A stretch of 64,000 nucleotides of DNA from an uncultured Bacteroidota bacterium (GTDB taxonomy: Bacteria > Bacteroidota > Bacteroidia > Chitinophagales > Chitinophagaceae), in contig CAMLGR010000002.1 of assembly GCA_946479615.1 (NCBI GenBank), forward strand, positions 7,379-71,378. The letters are read 5' to 3'. The translations under genes were made by a program, and so were the position numbers. The notes beneath the pieces are model-generated. The model saw only the letters and a list, made by a program, of their open reading frames with translations. It ran no database searches and was not told the origin of the DNA. Positions 35,924 to 44,379 of this stretch are shown piece after piece; the first letter of the stretch is position 1, and every line of letters starts with the position of its first letter.

Positions 35924-35955
35924 CTAATTCTTTGAGGTCACAAATTGTGCCTCAA
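35582..35955. repeat. Palindromes within and after the ORF6N remnant
   Basis: AGGACGCAATTTGCGTCCT (35582-35600) is a perfect palindrome with one central base. TTGAGGTCACA paired with TGTGCCTCAA (35932-35955) is a related imperfect one directly after the stop. Both share the form GAGG/GGAC...CAA-TTG...CCTC. Confidence 0.65.
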
Positions 35956-36003
35956 AAATTTGCATCCCTGGAAACCGGATTACTATTTATTTTCGACTGT
36001 TTT

Positions 36004-36037
36004 CAAAACTGAACACAACCGTATCAAAACCGGACAC
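36004..36037 (+). promoter_or_regulatory. Direct repeat upstream of the ABC permease, operator candidate
   Basis: CAAAACTGAACAC (36004-36016) and CAAAACCGGACAC (36025-36037) are 21 bases apart, two turns of the helix. This spacing suits a dimeric regulator binding one face. They lie about 115 bases upstream of the permease start. Confidence 0.4.
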
Positions 36038-36149
36038 TTTCCAGTCTGCCCGACCCGCCTACTTTCCTGAGTTTCAACCACCCGCCACTCCGGCATTTTA
36101 TTAGTAACCGAAAGAGGATAATTTTATTAACCGTCCGAAACACATCAGC

Positions 36150-38531
36150 ATGCTCCAGCATAATCTTCTTATCGCTTTCAGAAACCTGCAGCGTCATAAA
36201 GGTTCTTTCCTGATCAACCTGGTCGGGTTGTCGACCGGCCTGGCCTGTACCTTTCTTATCTACCTATGGGTACAGGACGAATGGAGCTTTGATAAATTTC
36301 ATAAAAACAATAAGCAATTGTTCCAGGTAATGGAAATGAATGATGAGAACGGGTCGATGAAAGTGCATGACAATACCCAGGGATTACTGGCCGATGTGAT
36401 GGCAAAGGATCTGCCCGAAGTAGAAGCCAGTGTTGCCTCGATGTCGTTGCAAAAAGAAGGGATGGAAGTAACAGCAAAGTTTGGCGATAAAGCCGTAAAA
36501 ACATCCGGAACATTTGCAGGGAAAAATTTCTTTACTGTTTTTTCTTATAAACTATTACAGGGAGATGCAACTTCTGTCCTGGATCAAAAAAATTCTATTG
36601 TTATTTCGGAGGGACTGGCAACAGCTTTGTATGGATCACCCGAGCAGGCCATGGGGAAAAGCCTGGAATGGGAATTATTTGGCAATAAGACATTATCCCA
36701 GGTGTCGGGCGTATTTGCCAAACTGCCAGATAACAATTCTATGCTGTTTGATTTTGTGTTGACCTATGAAAAATTGCTTAGTGATGTTTGGCCCAATGGA
36801 AATAAATGGTTTAATACCGGCCCTGCCACTTACCTGGTATTGAAAAAAGGAACTGACCTCAGGAACTTTAATACCAAACTTACCCCTTTACTTACTAAAT
36901 ACTGGCCCGATAATATTTTCAAGGTTTTTGTAAGACCTTATGCAAACGGGTATCTCTATGGAAAATATGAGAATGGAGTGCAGAGTGGTGGCCGTATCGA
37001 ATATGTAAAACTGTTTTCGCTGGTGGCTATTTTTATTTTGATCATTGCCTGTATCAATTTTATGAATCTTTCTACAGCGAAAGCAACACGCAGGCAAAAA
37101 GAAGTGGGCGTAAAAAAAGCAGTGGGTTCTACAAGGCGCGCATTGGTTGCGCAATTTCTGACAGAGGCGGTTATCATGTCTTTATTATCATTGGTACTGG
37201 CAGGTGTACTGGTATTTTTATTTCTTCCTTTATTCAACCAGGTAACAGGAAAAAATATGACCATGCATTTCAGTCCCGGGCTGGTACTGGCAGCATTAGG
37301 CATAGCTATATTGACGGGGTTGATCTCGGGAAGTTACCCTGCGATCTACCTTTCACGGTTTAACCCGGTATCGGTGTTAAAAGGAAAATTGAGAAATTCT
37401 GTAGCAGAGTTGCTGGCAAGAAAGGGATTGGTCGTATTCCAGTTTATGCTTTCGTTGATGCTGATCGTATCGGTACTGGTTATCTATAAGCAATTGAAAT
37501 ATGTGCAGACAGAAAACCTGGGATATAACAAGGATAATATCATCTATTTTGATAAGGAAGGGAAAGCCATTCAGAACTCCGACGACTTCCTGGCGGGATT
37601 AAAAAAGATCGATGGCATTGTAAACGCGTCGGCGATCCAGAGCAATGTGGTGCAGAGTATTGGTGGCAGTGCGACCTATGGTATTGATTGGCCGGGTAAA
37701 AAGGATAAGGAGCTGGTAAACTTTGCGGTTCGTTCTGTGGATTATGATATGCTGGAGACATTAGGTATCCAGGTGAAGGAGGGGCGCAGCTTTTCAAGGA
37801 ACTTCGGGGCGGATAGTGCAGGGTTGATATTTAATGAAACGGCTATTGCGGCGATGCGGTTGAAAAATCCGCTGGGTACTCCTGTAAAAATGTGGGGAAA
37901 GGATATGAGTATTATTGCTGTGGTCAGGGACTTTCATATCAAATCTTTGCATGAGCCGATTGCCCCGCTGGTGTTCAGACTGGAACCGAAAAATACATCG
38001 CTTGTGATGGCAAAGATCAGTGCAGGGAAGGAAAAAGAAACATTGAGTAAGCTGGAAGCCTATTATAAAAGTTATAATCCCGGGTATATTTTGGATTATA
38101 AATTCCTGGATGTTGCTTACCAGGCGCAATATGTATCCGAGCAGAGGGTATCGATGTTATCAAGGTTCTTTGCGGGCCTGGCAATACTGATCTCCTGCCT
38201 GGGATTGTTTGGACTGGCCACTTATAATGCGGAAGTAAGGACAAAGGAGATCGGCATCCGCAAAGCGCTGGGGGCTTCGGCAGGGAATGTGTTGCTGTTG
38301 CTGTCAAAGGATTTTGTAAAACTGGTCATTATTGCGATGGCGCTGGCATTTCCGCTGGCCTGGTGGGCGATGCATAGCTGGCTGAAGGGATTTGCTTACC
38401 GGGTGGATATCGGAGTAAGTGCTTTCATTATAGCGGGGATATCTATTGTATTGTTTGTGGCGCTGACGGTGGGGTATCAGTCGCTGAAGGCGGCATTGGT
38501 GAACCCGGGGAAGAGTTTGAGGACGGAGTAA
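36150..38531 (+). CDS. ABC transporter permease, MacB/FtsX type
   Basis: A 793-residue permease with two copies of the MacB-PCD plus FtsX module. The first span is LVGLSTGLACTFLIYLWVQDEW. The first FtsX block is at about residues 285-430 (FILIIACINFMNLSTAKATRRQKEVGVKKAVGSTRRALVAQFLTEA) and the second at about 675-790 (LAILISCLGLFGLATYNAEVRTKEIGIRKALGASAGNVLLLLSKDF). The cognate ATPase is not adjacent. Such orphan permeases are typically multiple in this family of bacteria and are linked to export or envelope stress. It is not obviously part of the purine pathway. Confidence 0.92.
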   Translation: MLQHNLLIAFRNLQRHKGSFLINLVGLSTGLACTFLIYLWVQDEWSFDKFHKNNKQLFQVMEMNDENGSMKVHDNTQGLLADVMAKDLPEVEASVASMSLQKEGMEVTAKFGDKAVKTSGTFAGKNFFTVFSYKLLQGDATSVLDQKNSIVISEGLATALYGSPEQAMGKSLEWELFGNKTLSQVSGVFAKLPDNNSMLFDFVLTYEKLLSDVWPNGNKWFNTGPATYLVLKKGTDLRNFNTKLTPLLTKYWPDNIFKVFVRPYANGYLYGKYENGVQSGGRIEYVKLFSLVAIFILIIACINFMNLSTAKATRRQKEVGVKKAVGSTRRALVAQFLTEAVIMSLLSLVLAGVLVFLFLPLFNQVTGKNMTMHFSPGLVLAALGIAILTGLISGSYPAIYLSRFNPVSVLKGKLRNSVAELLARKGLVVFQFMLSLMLIVSVLVIYKQLKYVQTENLGYNKDNIIYFDKEGKAIQNSDDFLAGLKKIDGIVNASAIQSNVVQSIGGSATYGIDWPGKKDKELVNFAVRSVDYDMLETLGIQVKEGRSFSRNFGADSAGLIFNETAIAAMRLKNPLGTPVKMWGKDMSIIAVVRDFHIKSLHEPIAPLVFRLEPKNTSLVMAKISAGKEKETLSKLEAYYKSYNPGYILDYKFLDVAYQAQYVSEQRVSMLSRFFAGLAILISCLGLFGLATYNAEVRTKEIGIRKALGASAGNVLLLLSKDFVKLVIIAMALAFPLAWWAMHSWLKGFAYRVDIGVSAFIIAGISIVLFVALTVGYQSLKAALVNPGKSLRTE

Positions 38532-38969
38532 TCGCCTGGAAGACATTCAAGAATGATAAGTGCAAAAATTATCTCGTCTCTATGCAATTTTAGATTACGC
38601 ATCGATATTGAATCTAAATGATATTTTATTATTTATTAAAATAAAACACCCCCACTTTCGCGGAGGTGCAGTATCCAATAAAACAACCCTAACTAATATG
38701 ACAGGATGAAATATCATCCGGCAATAATATCAGCAATGAAATGGGGTAAATAAAAGAAATGGTCCATTTCATAGATATAAGATTTCACGTGACCAGTTCT
38801 CTCATAGAGTAGATCAGACACGAAAAAAATGTAAACCAGCCACCTGATCAAAGAGTTGAACAGGAAATTTTAAATAATTATGGTATACCAAAATCAGTAC
38901 AAATGGTAAACCCTTATAAATAGAAAAACCGGTTGTGAAGCCCCTGGCTATTAGATAAATACGGCAGTT
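38532..38969. other. Non-coding interval between the ABC permease and puuD
   Basis: 438 A/T-rich bases between two convergent genes. It holds one clear minus-strand terminator (38632-38668), about 300 bases beyond the puuD stop. I saw no recognisable gene; a 27-codon minus-strand frame at 38689-38772 is not supported by anything else. Confidence 0.7.
38632..38668 (-). terminator. Intrinsic terminator with GAAA tetraloop
   Basis: On the minus strand CACCTCCGC and GTGGGGGTG form a 9-bp stem (including G-T pairs) with a GAAA loop, followed by TTTTATTTTA. It could end a long puuD 3' UTR or a separate small transcript. Confidence 0.82.
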
Positions 38970-40361
38970 CTATTTCATAACAGCCCCCTGCTCTATCCAG
39001 CAACGGATCGCTTCCCGCTCTTCCGGCGTAATATTCGTCTTATTATTCTGCGGCATCGTCTTCGTAATTACCACCCGCTGCATGATCAGTTCCTTTTTGG
39101 CAACGATTTCTGCCGGTGTATCATATTTGACACCATTGGGAGCTGAAGTATATACATCATCTGTCGGCCGGGAAGAATGACATTGTACACAACGCTGCTG
39201 AATGATCGCATTGACCTCCGCAAACGATACCTCCCTGCATTTGCCCGTTGATGGTTGTGGTGCCGTAACATAAGCCACCGCGAGTAAGAGCAATATAGAA
39301 GCCGGTAATACCCATACACTTAGTTTACCACGCTCCCGCAGGTTCAACCAATGCTTAATACCCGCTGTGCCCAGCGTAATAGCCGCCAGTACGATCCATT
39401 GATATTTATTTCCAAACGTGCTGGGAAAATGATTGCTCACCATCACAAACAATACCGGCAGAGTGAAATAGTTGTTGTGCAACGAACGGAACAGGGCATT
39501 TTTACCCTTGGAAGGATCGGGCGGTATTCCTTTCCTCGCCGCATTCACCATCGCCTTTTGCGAAGGAATGATCACAAAGAATACATTTGCCACCATAATA
39601 CTCCCGATCATCGCCCCGAAATGAATAAAAGCAGCCCGCCCGCTGAATACATGACTATAGAAAAATGCAAATGCAACCAGGATAATAATACCAGTCAGCG
39701 TAAATAGCCAGGGCTTTTTCTTTAGCGGAGATTTACAAAGCAGATCATAGATTATCCAGCCCGCAATAAACGAACCTATACTGATCGCAACTGCCTGGAG
39801 CGTTGTCAGCTTCAGTACATTCGGATCGATCAGCATGGCCGAAGCATTGAAATAGTAAATGATAAACAACAACCCAAAACCGGAAATCCAAGTGAAGTAT
39901 GCCTCGTATTTGAACCAATGCAGGTGCTTGGGTATCGTCTTTGGCGCGACCTTGTATTTTTCCAGGTAATAAAATCCACCGCCATGTACCGCCCAAAGAT
40001 CGCCAGCCAGCTCATCACGGATATTCTCCGTCCGGTTCAAGGCATTCTCCAGGAAAACAAAATAAAAGGAAGCGCCGATCCAGGCAATGCCGAAAGTGAT
40101 ATGCATCACACGCACTACTATATTCAGCCATTCCATCAAATGACCCTCATAGGGAGTGCCACGTACTAAAAAGTAAATAGTGGCGATAATAGCCAGTGCA
40201 ATAAAAATGATAGCCGCATAAATCCATCCCTGGATCAACCCTGTCCTTTCCTTATGATTATCATCTTTACTATCCAGGTGAGTAATCGAATGAATACGAT
40301 AGGTCATGATGATCAGCATGACCAGGATGGCAGCAAATAGTATGAATAAAACGTAGATCAT
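38970..40361 (-). CDS. puuD: Urate hydroxylase PuuD with C-terminal cytochrome c domain
   Basis: A 463-residue membrane protein. About eight spans cover residues 1-370, with VVRVMHITFGIAWIGASFYFVFLENAL and HLHWFKYEAYFTWISGFGLL being typical of PuuD. The C-terminal about 90 residues carry a haem c motif CVQCH (391-395) and a candidate axial Met at 436 (KTMPQ). PuuD oxidises urate to 5-hydroxyisourate, passing electrons to the respiratory chain. The start is the ATG at 40361 (MIYVLFILFAAIL); the longer frame adds 34 unlikely residues. The reaction connects xanthine dehydrogenase to UraH. Confidence 0.92.
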   Translation of the reverse strand: MIYVLFILFAAILVMLIIMTYRIHSITHLDSKDDNHKERTGLIQGWIYAAIIFIALAIIATIYFLVRGTPYEGHLMEWLNIVVRVMHITFGIAWIGASFYFVFLENALNRTENIRDELAGDLWAVHGGGFYYLEKYKVAPKTIPKHLHWFKYEAYFTWISGFGLLFIIYYFNASAMLIDPNVLKLTTLQAVAISIGSFIAGWIIYDLLCKSPLKKKPWLFTLTGIIILVAFAFFYSHVFSGRAAFIHFGAMIGSIMVANVFFVIIPSQKAMVNAARKGIPPDPSKGKNALFRSLHNNYFTLPVLFVMVSNHFPSTFGNKYQWIVLAAITLGTAGIKHWLNLRERGKLSVWVLPASILLLLAVAYVTAPQPSTGKCREVSFAEVNAIIQQRCVQCHSSRPTDDVYTSAPNGVKYDTPAEIVAKKELIMQRVVITKTMPQNNKTNITPEEREAIRCWIEQGAVMK

Positions 40362-40466
40362 TTTTTTACAGTTCCAGCAGCGAACAGGACAATGCAACAG
40401 GTAATCTAGCCTTAAAGTAAAGAATAGTTTTCTATTTTCAAGGGTTAGCAGTACAATGGACACAAT

Positions 40467-40500
40467 GCCGGCGTAGCCGGCAACACAAAGAACACAAGGG
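40467..40500. repeat. Partial repeat of family F11 (CCGGCGTAGCCGG)
   Basis: GCCGGCGTAGCCGGC is a small palindrome followed by AACACAAAGAACACAAGGG. It resembles the left arm of the GxxExxY cassette at 43.9 kb (CCGGCGAAGCCGGGCACGAA then GAACACGGG). No matching right arm is present. Confidence 0.6.
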
Positions 40501-40547
40501 TATCAGGGATCTCAACCGGTATGCCTGTAATTTCTTACATTCAATGA

Positions 40548-41900
40548 ATGTTTGATGCAGCGATCATAAGTAATAACATTCTTATTTCCGGTGTCGGTCA
40601 AAAGGCAATTATTCTATTAAAAGACGGCTTTATCGCTGATATTGTAACTGAAATGCCGGCTGGCCATTTTCCTGTTACCGATACGGGAGATCAAATTGTA
40701 ATGCCCGGCATTATTGATCCGCATGTACATATCAATGAACCCGGACGCACTGATTGGGAAGGATTCGATACTGCTACCAAAGCTGCCCTGGCCGGGGGCA
40801 TTACTACTCTGGTAGATATGCCGCTGAATGCGTCGCCCGTAACTACTACGGTAAATGCATTCGAAGAAAAGATAAAAGCTACTGCAGGAAAATTGCATAC
40901 CAACTGTGGCTTTTGGGCTGGTGTGATACCCGGAAATGAAAAAGAGATCGAACCCCTCATACAAAAAGGAGTACTTGGTTTCAAAGCCTTTCTTACTCAT
41001 TCCGGCATCGATGAATTTCCCAATGTAACAGAAGAAGACCTGCGGAAAGTAATGCCAATCATTGCGAAATATGATTTACCCTTATTGGTGCATTGCGAAT
41101 TGGAATCGGGGCAGGATAGATCAACTATCGGTCAAAATAAATCATACCAGGCTTATCTCGCATCACGACCCCAACAATGGGAAGATGATGCAATCGCCTT
41201 AATGATCCGCCTTTGTGAAGAATTTAATTGCCGCACACATATCGTTCATTTGTCATCTGCCGGTTCTATCGGGCAAATTGCAGCAGCCAAACAACAGGGA
41301 CTACCACTAACGGTTGAGACCGGTCAGCACTATTTATATTTCTGTGCAGAAGATATGAAAGATGGACAAACACAATTCAAATGTGCACCACCCATCCGCG
41401 AAAGAGAAAATAATGAAAGGCTATGGCAGGCATTAAAAGATGGCATCATTGATTTTGTGGCTACCGATCATTCCCCTGCTCCTCCTGCAATGAAAGAAAC
41501 AGCAAGTGGTGATCTGATGAAAGCATGGGGAGGCATATCCTCCATTCAATTTGCCTTGCCTGTTTTATGGACAGCCGCAAAAAAACATGGATGCCGTGTG
41601 GAAGATATGATACGATGGCTATGTGATGGTCCTTCCTCACTTATTCAACAGTCAAAAGTAAAATCAGATACCCGCCGCATTCAAAAAGGAGAAAAAGCGG
41701 ATCTGGTCGTTTGGGATCCGGATAAAAAATTTATTGTTACCAAAGAAAGCATTCATCATAAACATAAGATAACACCGTACCTTGGGGAAGAGCTTTCCGG
41801 AGTAGTGACGCAGACCTGGCTGGCAGGAGAAAAAGTATATGATGAAGGAAAATTTTTACATTTGAACCAGGGAAAAATCATACTAAGAAAACCTATGTGA
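40548..41900 (+). CDS. allB: Allantoinase
   Basis: A 450-residue cyclic amidohydrolase that opens the allantoin ring to allantoate. Metal ligands are visible: His59 and His61 (DPHVHINEPG), the probable carboxylated Lys in GFKAFLTHSG, His in LLVHCE, His in THIVHLSSAGS, and Asp in ATDHSPAP. Neighbouring allantoicase, uraD and uraH confirm allantoinase over dihydroorotase. It heads a plus-strand operon. Its last codon and TGA stop lie within the left arm of a family F4 repeat. Confidence 0.96.
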   Translation: MFDAAIISNNILISGVGQKAIILLKDGFIADIVTEMPAGHFPVTDTGDQIVMPGIIDPHVHINEPGRTDWEGFDTATKAALAGGITTLVDMPLNASPVTTTVNAFEEKIKATAGKLHTNCGFWAGVIPGNEKEIEPLIQKGVLGFKAFLTHSGIDEFPNVTEEDLRKVMPIIAKYDLPLLVHCELESGQDRSTIGQNKSYQAYLASRPQQWEDDAIALMIRLCEEFNCRTHIVHLSSAGSIGQIAAAKQQGLPLTVETGQHYLYFCAEDMKDGQTQFKCAPPIRERENNERLWQALKDGIIDFVATDHSPAPPAMKETASGDLMKAWGGISSIQFALPVLWTAAKKHGCRVEDMIRWLCDGPSSLIQQSKVKSDTRRIQKGEKADLVVWDPDKKFIVTKESIHHKHKITPYLGEELSGVVTQTWLAGEKVYDEGKFLHLNQGKIILRKPM

Positions 41901-41997
41901 AACCTATGTGCCTATGTGGTAAAGATTACGCAAGACTGATATAGTTCTATTGCCGATTGGCGTAGATTCACCACATAGGCACATAGGTTTCACATAG
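41893..41997. repeat. Inverted-repeat element, family F4 (CTATGTGAAACCTATG)
   Basis: Left arm 41893-41919 and right arm 41971-41997 are perfectly complementary over 27 bases. The allB stop codon is in the left arm. The spacer (about 50 nt, starting AAAGATTACGCAAGACTGAT) appears identical to that of the copy at 57.1 kb. It lies between allB and the allantoicase gene, inside the presumed operon. Confidence 0.95.
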
Positions 41998-42007
41998 AGA
42001 TAATTAT

Positions 42008-43003
42008 ATGGCAGAACCATCATTTATAGCATTGACTGATTTAGCTGCAGAAAAGCTGGGTGGAAAAGCCTTGCTTTGCACCGATGATTTTTTTGCAGAA
42101 AAAGAAAACCTGCTGAAACCAGGTCGTGGTATTTTCATTGCCGATAAATATACCGATCGCGGTAAATGGATGGATGGATGGGAATCACGTCGCAAACGTG
42201 GCCCTGGTCACGATTGGTGCATTATTCAATTAGCCACTTCGGGAAAAATATATGGAGTAGATATCGATACTAATTTTTTCCTTGGAAATCATCCTCCCCA
42301 TGCATCGATTGAAGCTGCTAATATTCCGATAACCGATCCGATCGATTTTGATAAAATAGTTTGGAAAGAAATTCTTCTGAAATCTCCTTTGAATCCCGGC
42401 GCACAAAATTTTTATGAGATCACCGACCATACTGTGTATACACACCTGCGCCTGCATATTTATCCCGATGGTGGTGTAGCCCGCTTAAAAGTATACGGCG
42501 ATGTATTTAAAGATTGGCCAACGATTAATAAAAATGAAAGTATCGATTTAGCAGCAGCTACCAATGGCGCACGTGCTGTTTTATGTAATGATATGTTCTT
42601 TTCCCATATGGATAACCTGATCATGCCGGGTCGTGGTATTAATATGGGTGATGGATGGGAAACAAAACGAAACCGTACCCCTGAAAATAAAGACTGGGTT
42701 ATCGTACGGCTGGCACATAAAGGAGTGATCGAAAAAGCATTGATCGATACCTGCCATTTCAAAGGCAACTACCCCGATAGCTGTTTACTGGAAGGTTGTA
42801 CAATTCCATTGGAAGATGAAAACAAATTGAATACTTCTTCCGTTACCTGGACAACCCTGCTTCCACAAACAAAACTCAGTGCGGATCATGAACATTATTT
42901 TGAAAAAGAATTGGCAAGCAAAGAACCATTTACACATGTACGGTTAACCATATTTCCCGACGGCGGTATAAGCAGGATGCGATTATGGGGACGATTGGTG
43001 TGA
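42008..43003 (+). CDS. alc: Allantoicase
   Basis: A 331-residue allantoicase, which splits allantoate into ureidoglycolate and urea. The two-repeat architecture is clear: block one (CTDDFFAEKENLLKPGRGIF...WMDGWESRRKR...DWCIIQLA...VDIDTNFFLGNHP) is echoed by block two (CNDMFFSHMDNLIMPGRGI...MGDGWETKRNR...DWVIVRLA...ALIDTCHFKGNYPD). Both repeats end in HLRLHIYPDGGVARLKVYG-like and HVRLTIFPDGGISRMRLWG segments. Length is typical. The uraD gene follows immediately. Confidence 0.97.
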   Translation: MAEPSFIALTDLAAEKLGGKALLCTDDFFAEKENLLKPGRGIFIADKYTDRGKWMDGWESRRKRGPGHDWCIIQLATSGKIYGVDIDTNFFLGNHPPHASIEAANIPITDPIDFDKIVWKEILLKSPLNPGAQNFYEITDHTVYTHLRLHIYPDGGVARLKVYGDVFKDWPTINKNESIDLAAATNGARAVLCNDMFFSHMDNLIMPGRGINMGDGWETKRNRTPENKDWVIVRLAHKGVIEKALIDTCHFKGNYPDSCLLEGCTIPLEDENKLNTSSVTWTTLLPQTKLSADHEHYFEKELASKEPFTHVRLTIFPDGGISRMRLWGRLV

Positions 43004-43027
43004 CATTTGCAGGTTTACCAAAACAAT

Positions 43028-43534
43028 ATGACACTACACGAATTAAATACTTTACCAAAGGAACAACTGAAAGAAGAGTTGTTGAAGTGTTGTGGTTCTG
43101 TGGCCTGGGTAAATAAAATGATCCCCTTTTTCCCGGCGGAAGACCTGGTAGAACTGCTGGAAGATGCGGAAGAACAATGGTGGTTGTGCAACAGCGAAGA
43201 CTGGAAAGAAGCATTCTCACATCATCCGAAGATCGGTGATACGGAATCATTACAAAAGAAATTTGCTTCTACCGCAAAATGGGCTTCCGGCGAACAAAGC
43301 GGTGTAAATACAGCTTCGGCCACAACAATCCAGTCCCTGGCAGAAGCTAATAAAGAATACGAAGCGAAATTCGGATATATCTTTATCGTTTGTGCAACAG
43401 GAAAATCGGCAGAGGAAATGCTGGGGCTTTTAAACGAACGATTATCGAATAATCCGGATGATGAAATTGAGATAGCAGCTGATGAGCAAAATAAAATCAC
43501 CCAACTCCGGTTGGAAAAATTAGTAGACGATTAG
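43028..43534 (+). CDS. uraD: 2-oxo-4-hydroxy-4-carboxy-5-ureidoimidazoline decarboxylase
   Basis: A 168-residue OHCU decarboxylase that yields (S)-allantoin. The catalytic motif AFSHHPKIGD (His) and the SGEQSGV segment are present, as is FGYIFIVCATGKSAEEML near the C-terminus. The start is the ATG at 43028 (MTLHELNTLPKEQ); the frame also opens at TTG 43007. It is encoded 24 bases after allantoicase and 8 bases before uraH. Confidence 0.96.
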   Translation: MTLHELNTLPKEQLKEELLKCCGSVAWVNKMIPFFPAEDLVELLEDAEEQWWLCNSEDWKEAFSHHPKIGDTESLQKKFASTAKWASGEQSGVNTASATTIQSLAEANKEYEAKFGYIFIVCATGKSAEEMLGLLNERLSNNPDDEIEIAADEQNKITQLRLEKLVDD

Positions 43535-43542
43535 CCTTATAT

Positions 43543-43881
43543 ATGAGCCAGATCACCACACATATCCTCGACACCAGCAAAGGCAAACCTGCCGCCGGGA
43601 TTACTATTATTTTATACTCGGGACAAACCGATGCCTGGAAAGAGATAGCCAGGGGAATAACCAATAGCGATGGAAGAATACCCGGTCTGTTGACAGGCAA
43701 TATATCGTTGGTGACAGGAAACTATAAAATGAAATTTGAAACAAAGGAATATTTTACGAAAAATAATATACAGACTTTTTACCCTTTTGTAGAAATCGTT
43801 TTTGAAATTAATACCTCCGAACACTATCACATACCGTTACTGCTAAACCCATTTGGATATTCAACTTATAGGGGATCATAA
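43543..43881 (+). CDS. uraH: 5-hydroxyisourate hydrolase
   Basis: A 112-residue transthyretin-related protein. The N-terminal SQITTHILDTSKGKPA carries the active-site His7, and the terminal motif YRGS is intact. It converts the PuuD product to OHCU, the substrate of UraD. Length is typical and no periplasmic signal is present. The GxxExxY cassette begins about 20-30 bases after its stop. Confidence 0.97.
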   Translation: MSQITTHILDTSKGKPAAGITIILYSGQTDAWKEIARGITNSDGRIPGLLTGNISLVTGNYKMKFETKEYFTKNNIQTFYPFVEIVFEINTSEHYHIPLLLNPFGYSTYRGS

Positions 43882-43899
43882 ATTGTATCACAATGAACA

Positions 43900-44366
43900 C
43901 TACCCGGCGAAGCCGGGCACGAAGAACACGGGAGGAGCAGGTATGACCGAAGAGGAAATTATTAGTATAATTATTGAAGAAGCGATTTATATTCCTAAAT
44001 CCATCGGACCGGGTATGTTGGAAAATGTATATAAAACCTGTTTGGCATATCGGCTGAGTGAAAGAGGTTTTTATGTGGAAATTGAAAAACCAATACCTGT
44101 TGTTTTTGAAGAGATAAAGATAGAGTGCGGTTATAGAGCTGATATAGTTGTGGATGAAAAATAGTAATTGAAACAAAAAATATTGAGGCAATTGCTGATA
44201 TCCATATTGCCCAGACATTGACCTATTTGAGATTTCTAAACCTCAGGTATGGACTAATACTGAATTTTAAAACCATCTTATTAAAGAATGGAATCAGAAG
44301 GATATTAAAAGCAGTCGTGCCCGTTGTGGCCGGCTTGCTGGTCTGTGTCCTTCGTGTTCCCCCAAA
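43900..44366. repeat. IR-flanked cassette C (family F11 arms) carrying a GxxExxY gene
   Basis: The left side (about 43900-43932) carries CCGGCGAAGCCGGGCACGAA then GAACACGGG. The right side (about 44310-44366) carries degenerate complements (GTGCCCGTTGTGGCCGGCTT and TCCTTCGTGTTCCCCC). The arms are more decayed than in cassettes A and B. The size (about 465 bp) and layout, a single small ORF between arms, are the same. Confidence 0.7.
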
Positions 44367-44379
44367 ACTTCAACCATGA
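43943..44379 (+). pseudogene. GxxExxY family protein, single-base frameshift
   Basis: Residues from the ATG at 43943 (MTEEEIISIIIEEAIYIPKSIGPGMLENVYKTCLAYRLSERG) match the GxxExxY family; the motif is GPGMLENVY. A strong GGAGGAG ribosome-binding site precedes it, unusual here. The frame stops at TAG 44162-44164, but adding one A in the AAAAA run at about 44157-44161 continues it as IVIETKNIEAIADIHIAQTLTYLRFLNLRYGLILNFKT, the family C-terminus with its nuclease-like E-x-K. The restored frame runs through the right arm and ends at a TGA overlapping the ATG of the next gene. Function is unknown; a PD-(D/E)XK-like fold is suspected. Confidence 0.87.

Noticed and set aside
38689..38772. 27-codon minus-strand ORF
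   Set aside because: It has no ribosome-binding site, recognised homology or clear promoter, and is short enough to arise by chance.
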